Positions 51,008 to 60,256 of a DNA stretch of 64,000 bases are shown here, in pieces. Below the pieces are notes generated by a model, which made no database searches, was not told the DNA's origin, and saw only the letters and a program-made list of their open reading frames with translations. The translations under genes were made by a program, and so were the position numbers. The first letter of the stretch is position 1; each line of letters opens with the position of its first letter. Origin of the DNA: Xanthomonas sp. DAR 35659 (GTDB lineage Bacteria; Pseudomonadota; Gammaproteobacteria; Xanthomonadales; Xanthomonadaceae); NCBI RefSeq assembly GCF_041242975.1, contig NZ_CP162488.1:1-64000 (forward strand), in the 5' to 3' direction.

Positions 51008-51463
51008 TTAAAACATGCCGTAGCGCGCCATCGTCGCGGCCAGCACGAACAGCAGGGCGAGCAGACCCAGTTCGACGGACACGACACGGAACACCGTGAC
51101 CACCTGCGCCGGTGCCGGCACGAAATCCGGCCGGGCACGCGCCTGGCGGCGCCAGCGCAGCAGGCGCAGCGTGGGCAGCAACGACAGCAGCCCGATCGCC
51201 GCGAACACGCCCAACTTGGCCCAGAACCAGGGATTGCTCAGAAAGGAGTCCGCACCCTTGAGCCCGTAGCGCACGCGCAGGCCGCCGACGACCAGGATCG
51301 CCAGCGCCGCCAGGCCGTACCCGGCATCGGCCCGCAGCAGCCGTGTCAGCCGTGCCGCATCCGGCGGTTCGCGCAGCAGGGTCCATTCGACCGCCAGCGC
51401 GACCGTCAGCAACAGGACGGCCAGGTGGTGCAGCACGGCGAGCAGCAGGTCGAGCGCGAGCAT
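51008..51463 (-). CDS. DUF2214 membrane protein
   Basis: A 151-residue membrane protein with four hydrophobic segments (MLALDLLLAVLHHLAVLLL, GYGLAALAILVVGGLRV, FWAKLGVFAAIGLLSLLPT, ELGLLALLFVLAATMARYG). DUF2214 has no known function. ATG 51463 is chosen; a 22-codon extension is unsupported. It ends against operator 2 of the lactate operon. Confidence 0.75.
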   Translation of the reverse strand: MLALDLLLAVLHHLAVLLLTVALAVEWTLLREPPDAARLTRLLRADAGYGLAALAILVVGGLRVRYGLKGADSFLSNPWFWAKLGVFAAIGLLSLLPTLRLLRWRRQARARPDFVPAPAQVVTVFRVVSVELGLLALLFVLAATMARYGMF

Positions 51464-51473
51464 CGCGCCGCCC

Positions 51474-52055
51474 TCACCAGACGAACGGCAGCAGCCGCCA
51501 GCTGTGCGCGGCGTACCGCGGGTACTCATCGGGGAAGGCCTGGGTCAGCATGGCTTCCTCGACCTGGATGCGGCGCAGGAACGCCCAGGTCACCGGCAGC
51601 ACGATCGCCAGCAGCGACAGCACGTCGCCCAGCCCGATCGCCAGCCCGTAGAACGACAGCAGCACGCCGGTGTAGGAGGGATGGCGCAGGTAGCGATACG
51701 GGCCGCGGCGCACCAGCCGGTGACCCTGCTGGATGGTCACGTCCACGGTGAACCAGCGCGCCAGCACCCGGATCGCCCACAGCCGCAGCGCCAGCCCGGC
51801 CGCCAGCAACGCGCACCCGGCCCAGCGCGCCGGTTCCCGCAGCGCCGGCGCATAGCGCCATAGGCCGAGGATGGACAGCAGCACCGCCACCGCCAGCGCC
51901 GCGTACAGCACGCGCCACAGCAAGCGCAGCGTGCCCTGGTCGCGTGCGCCGCCATCGGCGGCGCGGCGGCGCCGGCTGAGCAGCACCTCGTACAGGCCCC
52001 AGCTTGCGCCCAGCAGCGCGAACAGCAGATCGGGATGGTGCAGGCTCGGGTGCAT
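51474..52055 (-). CDS. Isoprenylcysteine carboxyl methyltransferase family protein
   Basis: A 193-residue membrane protein with the ICMT/PEMT-like motif RRGPYRYLRHPSYTGVLLSFYG, several hydrophobic helices, and the C-terminal segment YPRYAAHSWRLLPFVW. Bacterial members are membrane methyltransferases of unknown substrate. AGGAGG stands 7 bp before ATG 52055. It is 10 bp upstream of the DUF2214 gene (same strand), probably cotranscribed, and divergent from the histidine kinase. Confidence 0.85.
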   Translation of the reverse strand: MHPSLHHPDLLFALLGASWGLYEVLLSRRRRAADGGARDQGTLRLLWRVLYAALAVAVLLSILGLWRYAPALREPARWAGCALLAAGLALRLWAIRVLARWFTVDVTIQQGHRLVRRGPYRYLRHPSYTGVLLSFYGLAIGLGDVLSLLAIVLPVTWAFLRRIQVEEAMLTQAFPDEYPRYAAHSWRLLPFVW

Positions 52056-52288
52056 GGTCGTTCCTCCTCGCGAACGGTCCCGGTGTACGCCACGGTGGCG
52101 TCGCTCGGGTGAATTCCCGCCGCCGTCGCCTGCTTCGGTATGGAGCGCGGCGCGCGATGGCGTGGGGCCAGTGTCGCGCCATTGCCGTGGCCGGGCAGTG
52201 GCCGCTGGTCACCGATGCGACCTGCCGGAAGTCACTTTCTGCGCCCGCCCCATTGCCGCGGACGGGGCGCGCGGTCAGCATCGTCCGC

Positions 52289-53386
52289 ATGAACCGATTC
52301 CTGCGCGAGCTGATCGAACCCAAGCGCCTGGCCGGGCTGCTGACCGTGGCCACCGTGCTGTGGTCGTTCCAGTTCGCGCCGCACGCCTCGGCGGCCTGGC
52401 GCTGGAGCGCCGTGACGCTGTTCGTGCTGTTGCTGCTCGGTGCCCACTGTCTTCCCGCCAGATGGCGCGATGCCGCTCTGTGGCTCGAGGCGGCGGCGGC
52501 GATGGCCCTGGTCTGGCTGGAGCCGCATGTCGGCACCGCGCCGGTGCTGCTGGTGGTGGTGGTGACGCAGGTGGCGCTGCAGTGGCCGCCACGGCAGGTA
52601 CTGGTGCTGGCGCTGCTGGCCAACCTGGGCACCTTCCTGGCGCTGTCCGCCGCCGGGATCAGGCATCCGCTGCTGACCACGCTGATCTACGCCGGCTTCC
52701 ATGCCTTCGCCGGGCTGAGCGCGCACTACGCGCGCACCGCCGAACTCGCCCGCGCCGCGCTGGCCCGGGTCAATGCCGACCTGCTGGCCACCCGCGCGCT
52801 GCTGGCCGACAGCGCGCGCGACGCCGAACGCCTGCGCCTGGCGCGCGAACTGCACGATGTGGCCGGGCACAAGCTGACCGCGATGCGCATCAACCTGCGC
52901 CTGCTGCTGGCCGATCCGGCGCTGGCCCGGCACGCCGAGCTCGGCGCGGTCGAGCGCCTGTCCGCCGAGCTGCTGGCCGACATCCGCGACGTGGTGCAAT
53001 CGCTGCGCGACGACCGCGGCCTGGACCTGGCCACCGCGCTGCGTGCGCTGGCCGTGCCGTTCCCGCGGCCGCAGCTGCGGCTGCAGATCGACCCCGAAGT
53101 GCGCATCACCGATCCGCAACTGGCCGAAGCGCTGCTGCGCCTCGTGCAGGAGGCCCTGACCAATGCCGCGCGCCACGCCGACGCTGGCGAAGTCCATGTG
53201 CGCCTGCGGCACGAAGACGCGCAACTGCGCGTGGACATCGCCGACGACGGCCGTCGCGCCGAGCGCATCCGCGAAGGCAACGGCATCGCCGGCATGCGCG
53301 AACGCCTGGCCGCGCTGCGCGGCGGGCTCGAATTGGGCCGCACGCCGCTGGGTGGCATGCAGCTGACCGCGCGGTTGCCGCTGTGA
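52289..53386 (+). CDS. Sensor histidine kinase (HisKA_3 type)
   Basis: A 365-residue DesK/NarX-type kinase. The N-terminal part has about six membrane helices. The phospho-acceptor His lies in RLARELHDVAGHKLTAMRIN, followed by the GHKL ATPase domain (LVQEALTNAARHADA, DIADDGR, GNGIAGMRERLAAL). It senses an unknown signal, perhaps membrane state. ATG 52289 begins MNRFLRELIEPKRLAGLLTV. The stop overlaps the response regulator start (GTGA). Confidence 0.9.
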   Translation: MNRFLRELIEPKRLAGLLTVATVLWSFQFAPHASAAWRWSAVTLFVLLLLGAHCLPARWRDAALWLEAAAAMALVWLEPHVGTAPVLLVVVVTQVALQWPPRQVLVLALLANLGTFLALSAAGIRHPLLTTLIYAGFHAFAGLSAHYARTAELARAALARVNADLLATRALLADSARDAERLRLARELHDVAGHKLTAMRINLRLLLADPALARHAELGAVERLSAELLADIRDVVQSLRDDRGLDLATALRALAVPFPRPQLRLQIDPEVRITDPQLAEALLRLVQEALTNAARHADAGEVHVRLRHEDAQLRVDIADDGRRAERIREGNGIAGMRERLAALRGGLELGRTPLGGMQLTARLPL

Positions 53387-54015
53387 GCGGCCTGCGCATC
53401 GCCCTGGCCGACGACCAGATCCTGGTGCGCGCCGGCTTACGCGCCCTACTGCAGACGCAGGGCATCGCCGTCGCCTGCGAGGCCAGCGACGGCCAGGCGC
53501 TGCTCGATGCCGTCGCCGCCACTGCGGTGGACGTGGTGCTCAGCGACATCCGCATGCCGGGCATGGACGGCATCCAGGCGCTGCAGCAGCTGCGCGCACG
53601 CGGCGACGCCACCCCGGTGCTGCTGCTGACCACCTTCGACGACGCCGACCTGCTGCTGCGCGCCACCGAGGCGGGCGCGCAGGGCTTCCTGCTCAAGGAC
53701 GCTGCGCCGGAAGACCTGCGCGACGCCATCGCGCGCGTGGCCGCCGGCGAAACCTTGCTGCAGCCGGTCAGCACCGACCCGGTGCGCGCGCGCTACCGCT
53801 ATCGCGACGAGGACGCGCCGCGCGACACCTTCAACGAACGCGAAGTGGCGATCCTGCGCCTGCTCGCCGGCGGCTATTCCAACAAGGAGATCGCGCGCAG
53901 CCTGTTCCTGGCCGAGGGCACGGTGAAGAACTACGTCTCCACCATCCTCGACAAGCTCGGCACCCGCGACCGCACCCGCGCCGTGCTCAAGGCGATCACG
54001 CTGCGGATCATCTGA
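53383..54015 (+). CDS. Response regulator, NarL/LuxR family
   Basis: Partner of the kinase at 52289. The 210-residue protein has an N-terminal receiver domain with phospho-acceptor Asp in VVLSDIRMPGMDG, then a LuxR-type helix-turn-helix (FNEREVAILRLLAGGYSNKE, GTVKNYVSTILDKLG). It starts with a GTG at 53383 overlapping the kinase stop. A hairpin of identical palindromic arms (GGCGGCCGCC at 54105-54114 and 54121-54130) lies downstream, between it and the next convergent gene. Confidence 0.92.
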   Translation: MSGLRIALADDQILVRAGLRALLQTQGIAVACEASDGQALLDAVAATAVDVVLSDIRMPGMDGIQALQQLRARGDATPVLLLTTFDDADLLLRATEAGAQGFLLKDAAPEDLRDAIARVAAGETLLQPVSTDPVRARYRYRDEDAPRDTFNEREVAILRLLAGGYSNKEIARSLFLAEGTVKNYVSTILDKLGTRDRTRAVLKAITLRII

Positions 54016-54104
54016 AGCGCCGCCGCCGTTCCTGCGCCGCCGCGTGCCCGCGCGCCCGTGGCGGCAATGGCGTCCACCTCGGAAAGCACGAACTCCGCAA
54101 CAGA

Positions 54105-54130
54105 GGCGGCCGCCATGACAGGCGGCCGCC
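54105..54130. terminator. Hairpin between convergent genes
   Basis: Two GGCGGCCGCC blocks, each itself palindromic, pair with a 6-base loop (54115-54120). It lies between the response regulator and the minus-strand 457-residue gene; the T tract is absent. Confidence 0.45.
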
Positions 54131-54205
54131 GTACTCCGCCACCGCCGCGCAGCGCGCCTGCAACGCGATCATGCATCGCAGGCGCGTCGGCGGCGCGGTG
54201 CGCGA

Positions 54206-55579
54206 TTACTCGGGCGGCAGCTTGGAGATCGCGACGCCGACGATCAGCGGCTGCTCGGAACTGGTGGTCCCGGTGAAGCTGTGCCCGGATTCGCTCAGCG
54301 TCCACCCGGCCTTCTCGCTGCCGCCCTCGGCGTCGAAGGTGAACGGCCCGATGCGCAGCCCGGTCGAGACCTTGAACTTCTCGGAGAACTTGGAGAAGGA
54401 CGCCTTGCTGGCGGTGATGGTGAAGGTCGGCTTGTAGCCCACGTACATGCCGGTCTTGAGCAGGCCGAAGAAGCCCTTCTCGCCGAACACCGCCTGGGTG
54501 CCGTCCTCGCCGAACGCGCTGTAGCCCTTCACGAACGGGCCATTGCGCTTGCTGCGCACGAACGAGCCGTTGTACCAGTCGCTGGGCTGGATCTGGATCT
54601 GGTCCAGCGCCTCGAACTCCACCGCGACATTGAGTTCGTTGTCGGTCTCGAACTCGCTGATGCGCTCCCACTTGCCGGCCACACGCACCTGCCAGAACAG
54701 TTGGCGGATCTTGGCCGAGCCGCCGGCCCAGGTCTCGCTGTAGTCGTAGGCCGCGTCGCGGTTGTTGAAGCCCATGCTGGCGCCCGCCGGGCCCTGGCCG
54801 GCCTGCACCGCATCGAGCCACTCGCTGGCGTTCTGCGCCACCGACCAGTTCGGCACCAGCGGGAACTTGGCCAGCGCCGGGTCGTTGAGCTTGGCCCAGA
54901 AATCGTGATTGGCCATCTGCTTCTGCGCATCGCCCAGGCCCGGCGTGTTGGCCTGCACCACCAGCGCGTTGTAGGTGACCTGCGCCTGCTCCATCTTGGT
55001 CTGCATGCTGCTGATCTTGAGCTGCCAGCCGGCGCCGGCCGGCGACCCCAGCCATTCGGTGAAGGTCGGATCGTTGTCGGTGACCTCGTCCGCGTACACC
55101 GAGCGCGCCTGGGTGTAGGCGAGGGTGTAGCCGTTGCTGGCGGCGGTCACCGCGTCGTCGGCGGCCTTGATCCGCTGCCGCAGCGAGGGGTCGTCGGTCG
55201 CCGCCGGAACCACGTTGAGGAATTCCTGGTAGGCCTGGTTGAAGCGGTCGCCGCTGGACACGAAGGCGCCGACCGCGCTCCACTGCGGCGAGGTCGAGCA
55301 GAAGTCGTACTGCGCGGTGCCGATGAAGCCCACCGGCGGCGTCGGCCAGGCCCAGGTCGTGAACGGATAGACCATCTGGAAGGTGTCCGGGCTGGCGCCG
55401 ATGGCCTCGGTCAGCGCGCGGTACAGCAGGCCCCAGGGCTTCTGGTCGTAGTCCGCGGCCTGCAGCGCGGCAGCGTCGAACTGCTGGCGTTGCGCGGCGG
55501 TATGGCGGAACAGCGAGACCGGGGAATCGTGGTCCTCGGTGGCCAGGGTCTCGGTAGCGTTGTCGGTACGGGTGAGCAT
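54206..55579 (-). CDS. Large soluble protein of unknown function
   Basis: Not recognised. 457 residues, MLTRTDNATETLATEDHDSP, without a signal peptide or membrane helix. The N-terminal two-thirds are mixed alpha (AADDAVTAASNGYTLAYTQA, QKQMANHDFWAKLNDP) and the last 130 residues look beta-rich, with repeated hydroxyl-rich strands (YKPTFTITASKASFSKFSEK, GPFTFDAEGGSEKAGWTLSE) as in a beta-sandwich. The Ser/Thr-rich repeating ending LIVGVAISKLPPE is unusual. A T6SS- or toxin-like role is only a guess. Confidence 0.65.
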   Translation of the reverse strand: MLTRTDNATETLATEDHDSPVSLFRHTAAQRQQFDAAALQAADYDQKPWGLLYRALTEAIGASPDTFQMVYPFTTWAWPTPPVGFIGTAQYDFCSTSPQWSAVGAFVSSGDRFNQAYQEFLNVVPAATDDPSLRQRIKAADDAVTAASNGYTLAYTQARSVYADEVTDNDPTFTEWLGSPAGAGWQLKISSMQTKMEQAQVTYNALVVQANTPGLGDAQKQMANHDFWAKLNDPALAKFPLVPNWSVAQNASEWLDAVQAGQGPAGASMGFNNRDAAYDYSETWAGGSAKIRQLFWQVRVAGKWERISEFETDNELNVAVEFEALDQIQIQPSDWYNGSFVRSKRNGPFVKGYSAFGEDGTQAVFGEKGFFGLLKTGMYVGYKPTFTITASKASFSKFSEKFKVSTGLRIGPFTFDAEGGSEKAGWTLSESGHSFTGTTSSEQPLIVGVAISKLPPE

Positions 55580-55950
55580 GGGTGCGTCTCGGTGGACCGC
55601 AGCGGGCGCCGCGGCAGGTGCCTGGGGCCGCCGGCGTCGCGGCGGTCATGTCCGGTCGGCACGGAGCCGGACGGCGCCCACCGTGCGCGCCGCGTCCCGG
55701 CGTCGCCTTACCGCAACCTGCCGGAATGCAAATCAATGAATTAACTTGGGTTTTGGCGCTGCGTGGGCGCCGCCCGCTCGGCCCGTGGCGACATGCGCCG
55801 CCGCGGCCTGGGCCTGCCGGCGTGTGCCGGCCGCAACCGTAAGCTGTCCGTCAGGTCCGTCCGGCGGGTTGCCGGCAGGGTGGCGCGGCGGCCCCTCGCG
55901 CCGCCCGGAAACCGCATCGCGCGCTCCGGCCTCCGACCAGGACTACCGCC
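55580..55950. other. 371-bp gap without identified features
   Basis: Divergent promoters for the genes at 54206 and 55951 must lie here. A locally AT-richer patch is at about 55725-55755. No repeat or operator was recognised. Confidence 0.4.
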
Positions 55951-56478
55951 ATGAACTTGTTCCGTACGTTCGTCTTGCTGACGCTGTCGCTGCTGTTCGC
56001 GGCGTGCAGCACCCCACTCCAGCCGCCCGCGTCCTCGGCCCCGCCGCAGGCGCTGTTCAAAGGCAACGATGTGTCCGAAGCCGAGGTGATCAGGCGCTCG
56101 CAGCTGGACGGTTGCCAGCTGATCCCCTATGACAGCAAACGCCAGACCTGTGTGGACAACAACGACGGCCTGCACGACCCCGACGCCTGCGGCGCGACGG
56201 CGTGCGAGCGCGCCGCAGGCCAGGCCGCCAACCGCCTGCGCCTGATGGCGTGGCAGAGCTGCGTGGACCGGCGCACCTCGATCAACGGCGCGTTCGCCAG
56301 CACGCTCAAGGACCTGGACGCGTTCAAGAAGGGGCCGAGCTACAAGAACTGGCGGCAGCAGGGCAAGAATGCGATGGCCGAGCTGATCGGGAAGATCAAG
56401 GCCGGCCAGCCCGGGCACACGGAGGCGTTGAAGAACGCGACCACCGCCTTGAACAACTGCAAGAAGATCGTGAACTGA
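55951..56478 (+). CDS. Lipoprotein of unknown function
   Basis: Not recognised. 175 residues with lipoprotein signal MNLFRTFVLLTLSLLFAACS (lipobox L-F-A-A-C) and a mature part with six Cys, some in the pattern QLDGCQLIPYD, RQTCVDNN, DACGATACERA and WQSCVDRR, NNCKKIVN; these could form disulfides. The later two-thirds is helical and basic (YKNWRQQGKNAMAELIGKIK). A perfect hairpin follows at 56485-56513. Confidence 0.68.
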   Translation: MNLFRTFVLLTLSLLFAACSTPLQPPASSAPPQALFKGNDVSEAEVIRRSQLDGCQLIPYDSKRQTCVDNNDGLHDPDACGATACERAAGQAANRLRLMAWQSCVDRRTSINGAFASTLKDLDAFKKGPSYKNWRQQGKNAMAELIGKIKAGQPGHTEALKNATTALNNCKKIVN

Positions 56479-56484
56479 GCGCAG

Positions 56485-56513
56485 GTCCCTGGCGGGCGAG
56501 GCCCGCCAGGGAC
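56485..56513. terminator. Bidirectional terminator-like hairpin
   Basis: GTCCCTGGCGGGC (56485-56497) and GCCCGCCAGGGAC (56501-56513) form a perfect 13-bp stem with a GAG loop, between the convergent lipoprotein and 128-residue genes. No T tract. Confidence 0.6.
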
Positions 56514-56525
56514 GCGGCGGTGGCG

Positions 56526-56912
56526 CTACCGCAACGGCTGCGGCGAGATCTCCGGGTCGTTGCCCACCTGCGGGTCGCAGCTGAACAACTGGTCGCGCTT
56601 GTCGTCGTAGATCAGCACCGAGAAGAAGATCAGCGTCTGCACGGTGTTGAGGTTGTGCACCTCGGCGCTGCGTCCGTCCGGGGCGATCGCGGTGCGCTCG
56701 ATCTGCCCGCGGGCGTCGGAATTGAGCACCGCCCTGATCTTGAAATGGTGCGAGACCTCCTTGTCCAGGCGATAGATCAGCTTGACCGGTGTTTGCCCCT
56801 TGCCGACGGTGATCACGTCCGGCGAGAAACTGTAGAAGTAGCGCCCATGTCCGGCGTTGCCGCCGAACACGACGTGGGCGGCGGTCAGGGTGATGTCGAC
56901 GATGGCCGTCAT
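56526..56912 (-). CDS. Orphan small protein coupled to the STAND regulator
   Basis: Not recognised. 128 residues, MTAIVDITLTAAHVVFGGNA, predominantly beta (ITLTAAHVVFGGNAGHGRYF, PVKLIYRLDKEV, VQTLIFFSVLIYDDKRDQLF) with the C-terminal motif CDPQVGNDPEISP. There is no signal peptide. Its ATG overlaps the stop of the large wHTH-STAND gene by the ATGA arrangement, so both are made together in a fixed ratio. It may be the effector or sensory partner of the regulator. Confidence 0.68.
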   Translation of the reverse strand: MTAIVDITLTAAHVVFGGNAGHGRYFYSFSPDVITVGKGQTPVKLIYRLDKEVSHHFKIRAVLNSDARGQIERTAIAPDGRSAEVHNLNTVQTLIFFSVLIYDDKRDQLFSCDPQVGNDPEISPQPLR

Positions 56913-59900
56913 GACTTGGTGTTCTCCTTGGGTGGCGGGTCATAGAGAGCGACGAAGCCCGGATGGCGGTAGCCCGCCAGAGACAGCCATGCGAGCGCCT
57001 GCGACACGGTCTGGCGCTGGCCCAGATGGACCTGCGCGCGTATCCACGGATCCAGCAACGTCTTGTCGCGCGAGCCGGCCGCGCGCGCATCGAGCAACTG
57101 CACAACGCGTTCCCATTCCTCGCGCGCCTCGGCCTGCGCGCCGGCGGCGGCCAGGCGTTCGCCGCGCCACACCCGCGCGTGCGCCAGCGCCGACAGGCCG
57201 AGCAGGTCGTCGGGCATCGCCCGGTGCAGGGCCTCCAGCCGCGCGACGATGCGCGCGCTGCGTTCGTGCTCCGCGCGCGCGCCCAGCGGCTGGTTCTGCG
57301 CGATGCGCAGCGCGATGACCGCATCCAGCCATTGCCATTCCGGCAGCGGCTGCGCCTGCAGCAGCGGCGCCAGCGCACGCTGCGCCTGCGACAGCTGCCG
57401 CAGCGCCGCCTCGTGCTGTCCGCGCAAGGTGGCGACCCAGCCCGCCTGCGCATAGGCGTGGGCCAGGTCGCGGCGCCAGGTGCGGTTGTCCGGCTGCGTC
57501 GCGACCAGGGCCGACAGCATCGCCACGCTGCGTTGCGCATCGGCCTGCGCGTCCTGCAGATGCCCGCGCGCCAGCGCCAGATTGGAGGTGCGCAGCAACG
57601 AGGTGGCCCAGCGGCGGCGCCAGGCATCGGCATCCGGCTCGCGTTGCACCAGCGCCTGCAGCATCGCCACCTGTTCGCGATAGCCCTGCTCGGCGGCCGC
57701 CAGCGCGCCATGGGATTCCTGCGCCGAACTCAGCCAGGACAGGCTGTCGACCAGTTCGTAGCGCACCGCGGCGTTGTCCGGGGCCTGCGCCAGCACCTGC
57801 CGCTTCAACGCCACCGAGCGCGCGAACAGCGCGATCGCCGCCTCGTGCCGGCCTTCGCTGCGCGCCAGGCTGCCGAGATTGTTGAGCGCATAGGAGACTT
57901 CCAGTTGCCAGCGCGGCTCCCGCGGCGCGCGCCGGGTCAGTTGTTCGGCGGTCGCCAGGTAGGACGTCCAGTACCGCCGCGCCTGCGCCGGATGCTTCTG
58001 CTGATAGGCGAGATAGCCCAGCCAGTACGCCGACAGGCCGGTCTCGGCCAAGGCGTCCAGCGAGGCCGGCGTCCCGGCGCTGGCCTGGCGCGCGGTCGCT
58101 GCCGAGCGCGCGAACGCGGCCTGCGCCTCGGCCAGGTTGCCCTGGTTCATCAGCACCTCGCCGGCGGTACGCAGGGCGCGCGCATGGTTGAGCAGCTCGG
58201 CCGCGCCCATGCTGGTGCTGGGCAGCCGCTCCAGATAGGCCAGGGCGCGGCTGCCGACGCTGTCGAGCAGCTTCAGGTTGCCGGTGGTGCGCAACTGATC
58301 GGCCAGGTCGCCGAGCATGTAGCCGACCAGTTGCTGCGCTTCGTCGCGGCGCTGCTCGGCGATCCGTTGCGCCTGCCGCGCCTGCCAACCGAGCAGCATC
58401 GACGCGCTGGCCAGCGCCGCCAGCATGCCGGCGGCGCCGCTGTACAGCCAGCGCCGGCGGTCGCGTTGGCGCTCGCTGGCGCGCAGGAAGGCGAGGTCGG
58501 TGGCGTCGAGATCGTGCGCCAGCCGTTTGGCCGCCTCGCGCGCCTCGCTCAACGGACGCCCGCTGTTGAGCAGGTGATCGGCGCGCCGGCCTTCGGCCGT
58601 CCATCGCTGCGCGGCCTGTCGCAGGCGGTTGCGCGCCTGCAGCAGGCGCCGGTTCTCGTGGATCCAGTCGGCCGCGCGCGGCCACTGCCGCAGCAGGGCT
58701 TCGTGGGCGACCGCGAAGCCGGGCCCGCCGACCGCCAGTTCGCTGACGAACAATCGCGCCTGCACGAACGCCTCGGCCATCGCGCGCGCCGCCGGCTCGG
58801 CCTGCAGCGCGGACCATGGCACGCGCCGCGAGGTCACCGCGGCGCTGTCCGGATGGATCACGCACAGGCGCGCCAGCACGCTGCCCAGCGAGGCCTGTGC
58901 CGGTTCCGCCAGCGCGCGGAACGCCTGCTCGGCATGGTGCGCCAAGGCGCCTTCCAGCCCGCCCAGCGCGCGATACGCGGCGAAGGTGAGCACGCCGTCG
59001 GCGGTGCGCCGCTCGTGCAAGGCGTGCAGCGTGTGCTGCAACAACGGCAAGGCGTCGGGCTGGCCGGCGGTGGCGTCGCGCAGCACGTCGTCCAGGCGCC
59101 CGGCGCTGTCGCCGTCTTCCTGGAAGCGCAAGCCGGCCATCGCCGCGGGGATGCGGATGATCTGGCCGATCTCGCCGGCGCGCGGCGCCAGCAGATCGAC
59201 GTGGCCATCGCCACGCTTGAGTTCGGCGACGCCGGGCAGCGACTCGATCAGGCGCGGATAGAAATCGCTGCGGGTCAGCACCAGCACCGCGACCTGGGGC
59301 GCGGTGCACAGGGCGCGCAGCGCGGCGTCGAGCGCGGTGCGGTCGGCATCGCCGATGCCGGGCGAGGCCACCGTGGTCTCGGCGTGGTCGATCACCAGCA
59401 GCAGGTGGCGGTCGGCCGGCGCGCCGCTGCGCGCCGGCGGGCATTGCCGGATGGCTTCGGCGATGGCCGCGTGCAGGGCCGGCGGATGCTGCAGCCAGGC
59501 GGGAAGGGATCCCAGTTGCGCGGGGGAAAACACCGCGCGGGCGTTCGGTGCCCACTGCGCCAGCGCTTGCGCGAGCAGGTCCAGCACGTCGTCGCCGTGG
59601 CACATGGCCAGGTTGCAGTACGCCACCGCCAGCGCCTCCAGCCCGTCGAGGCCGCCGGGCTGGCACAGCAGCGGCACCACCCCGGCGCGCAGCAACGAGG
59701 TCTTGCCGCAGCCGCTGGCCCCGGACACCAGCACCAGCCCGCGCCGGCTCTGCAACTGCGCGCGCAGCGAGGCCATGATCTGGGCGATGGCGTGGCTGCG
59801 GCCGAAGAACACCTCGGCGTGCGCCGGATCGAACGGCTGCAGGCCGACGTAGGGATTGCCCTGTCCCCAATGGCGCGTACCGGGCAGCGTGCCGCGGTAG

Positions 59901-60256
59901 TCGTCGGGAAAGCTCACCTTCGGCAGCAGCCGATAGCCGCGCTTGCGGATGGTCTCGATGTAACGCGGCTGGCGGCTGTCGTCGCCCAGGCGCCGGCGCA
60001 GCTGGGCGATGGTCTTGTGCACCGGGTTGTCGCCGTAGAAGCTGCCGTGCCAGACCTCGATCAGCAACTGCTCGGCGCTGACCACCTCGCCGGCGCGCTC
60101 GGCCAGGGCGACCAGCACTTCCATCATGCGCGGCTCCAGCGCGATGTCCGCCCCCGCCTCGATCACCACCAGCCGCTCCGGCTCCACCAACAGCGGCCCG
60201 AGCCGAAACCTCGGCACGGCGCCGAGCTGGGTCACCCGCTCGCTTCGCTGCGACAT
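56909..60256 (-). CDS. Membrane-bound wHTH-STAND-TPR regulator
   Basis: A 1115-residue multidomain protein. 15-110: OmpR/CadC-type winged helix (LEPRMMEVLVALAERAGEVV, QPRYIETIRKRGYRLLPKV). 140-430: STAND-type NTPase with Walker A SGASGCGKTSLLRAG (about 178), Walker B-like LLLVIDHAE and later LVLTRSDFY. About 600-625: one hydrophobic segment (WLYSGAAGMLAALASASMLLG) likely to cross the membrane. 650-1100: TPR-like helical pairs (LNNLGSLARSEGRHEAAIAL, DRALAYLE-like units). It binds DNA on one side of the membrane and may sense through the TPR part. The stop overlaps the 128-residue gene. ATG 60256 is used; 18 more codons upstream are unsupported. Confidence 0.82.
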   Translation of the reverse strand: MSQRSERVTQLGAVPRFRLGPLLVEPERLVVIEAGADIALEPRMMEVLVALAERAGEVVSAEQLLIEVWHGSFYGDNPVHKTIAQLRRRLGDDSRQPRYIETIRKRGYRLLPKVSFPDDYRGTLPGTRHWGQGNPYVGLQPFDPAHAEVFFGRSHAIAQIMASLRAQLQSRRGLVLVSGASGCGKTSLLRAGVVPLLCQPGGLDGLEALAVAYCNLAMCHGDDVLDLLAQALAQWAPNARAVFSPAQLGSLPAWLQHPPALHAAIAEAIRQCPPARSGAPADRHLLLVIDHAETTVASPGIGDADRTALDAALRALCTAPQVAVLVLTRSDFYPRLIESLPGVAELKRGDGHVDLLAPRAGEIGQIIRIPAAMAGLRFQEDGDSAGRLDDVLRDATAGQPDALPLLQHTLHALHERRTADGVLTFAAYRALGGLEGALAHHAEQAFRALAEPAQASLGSVLARLCVIHPDSAAVTSRRVPWSALQAEPAARAMAEAFVQARLFVSELAVGGPGFAVAHEALLRQWPRAADWIHENRRLLQARNRLRQAAQRWTAEGRRADHLLNSGRPLSEAREAAKRLAHDLDATDLAFLRASERQRDRRRWLYSGAAGMLAALASASMLLGWQARQAQRIAEQRRDEAQQLVGYMLGDLADQLRTTGNLKLLDSVGSRALAYLERLPSTSMGAAELLNHARALRTAGEVLMNQGNLAEAQAAFARSAATARQASAGTPASLDALAETGLSAYWLGYLAYQQKHPAQARRYWTSYLATAEQLTRRAPREPRWQLEVSYALNNLGSLARSEGRHEAAIALFARSVALKRQVLAQAPDNAAVRYELVDSLSWLSSAQESHGALAAAEQGYREQVAMLQALVQREPDADAWRRRWATSLLRTSNLALARGHLQDAQADAQRSVAMLSALVATQPDNRTWRRDLAHAYAQAGWVATLRGQHEAALRQLSQAQRALAPLLQAQPLPEWQWLDAVIALRIAQNQPLGARAEHERSARIVARLEALHRAMPDDLLGLSALAHARVWRGERLAAAGAQAEAREEWERVVQLLDARAAGSRDKTLLDPWIRAQVHLGQRQTVSQALAWLSLAGYRHPGFVALYDPPPKENTKS

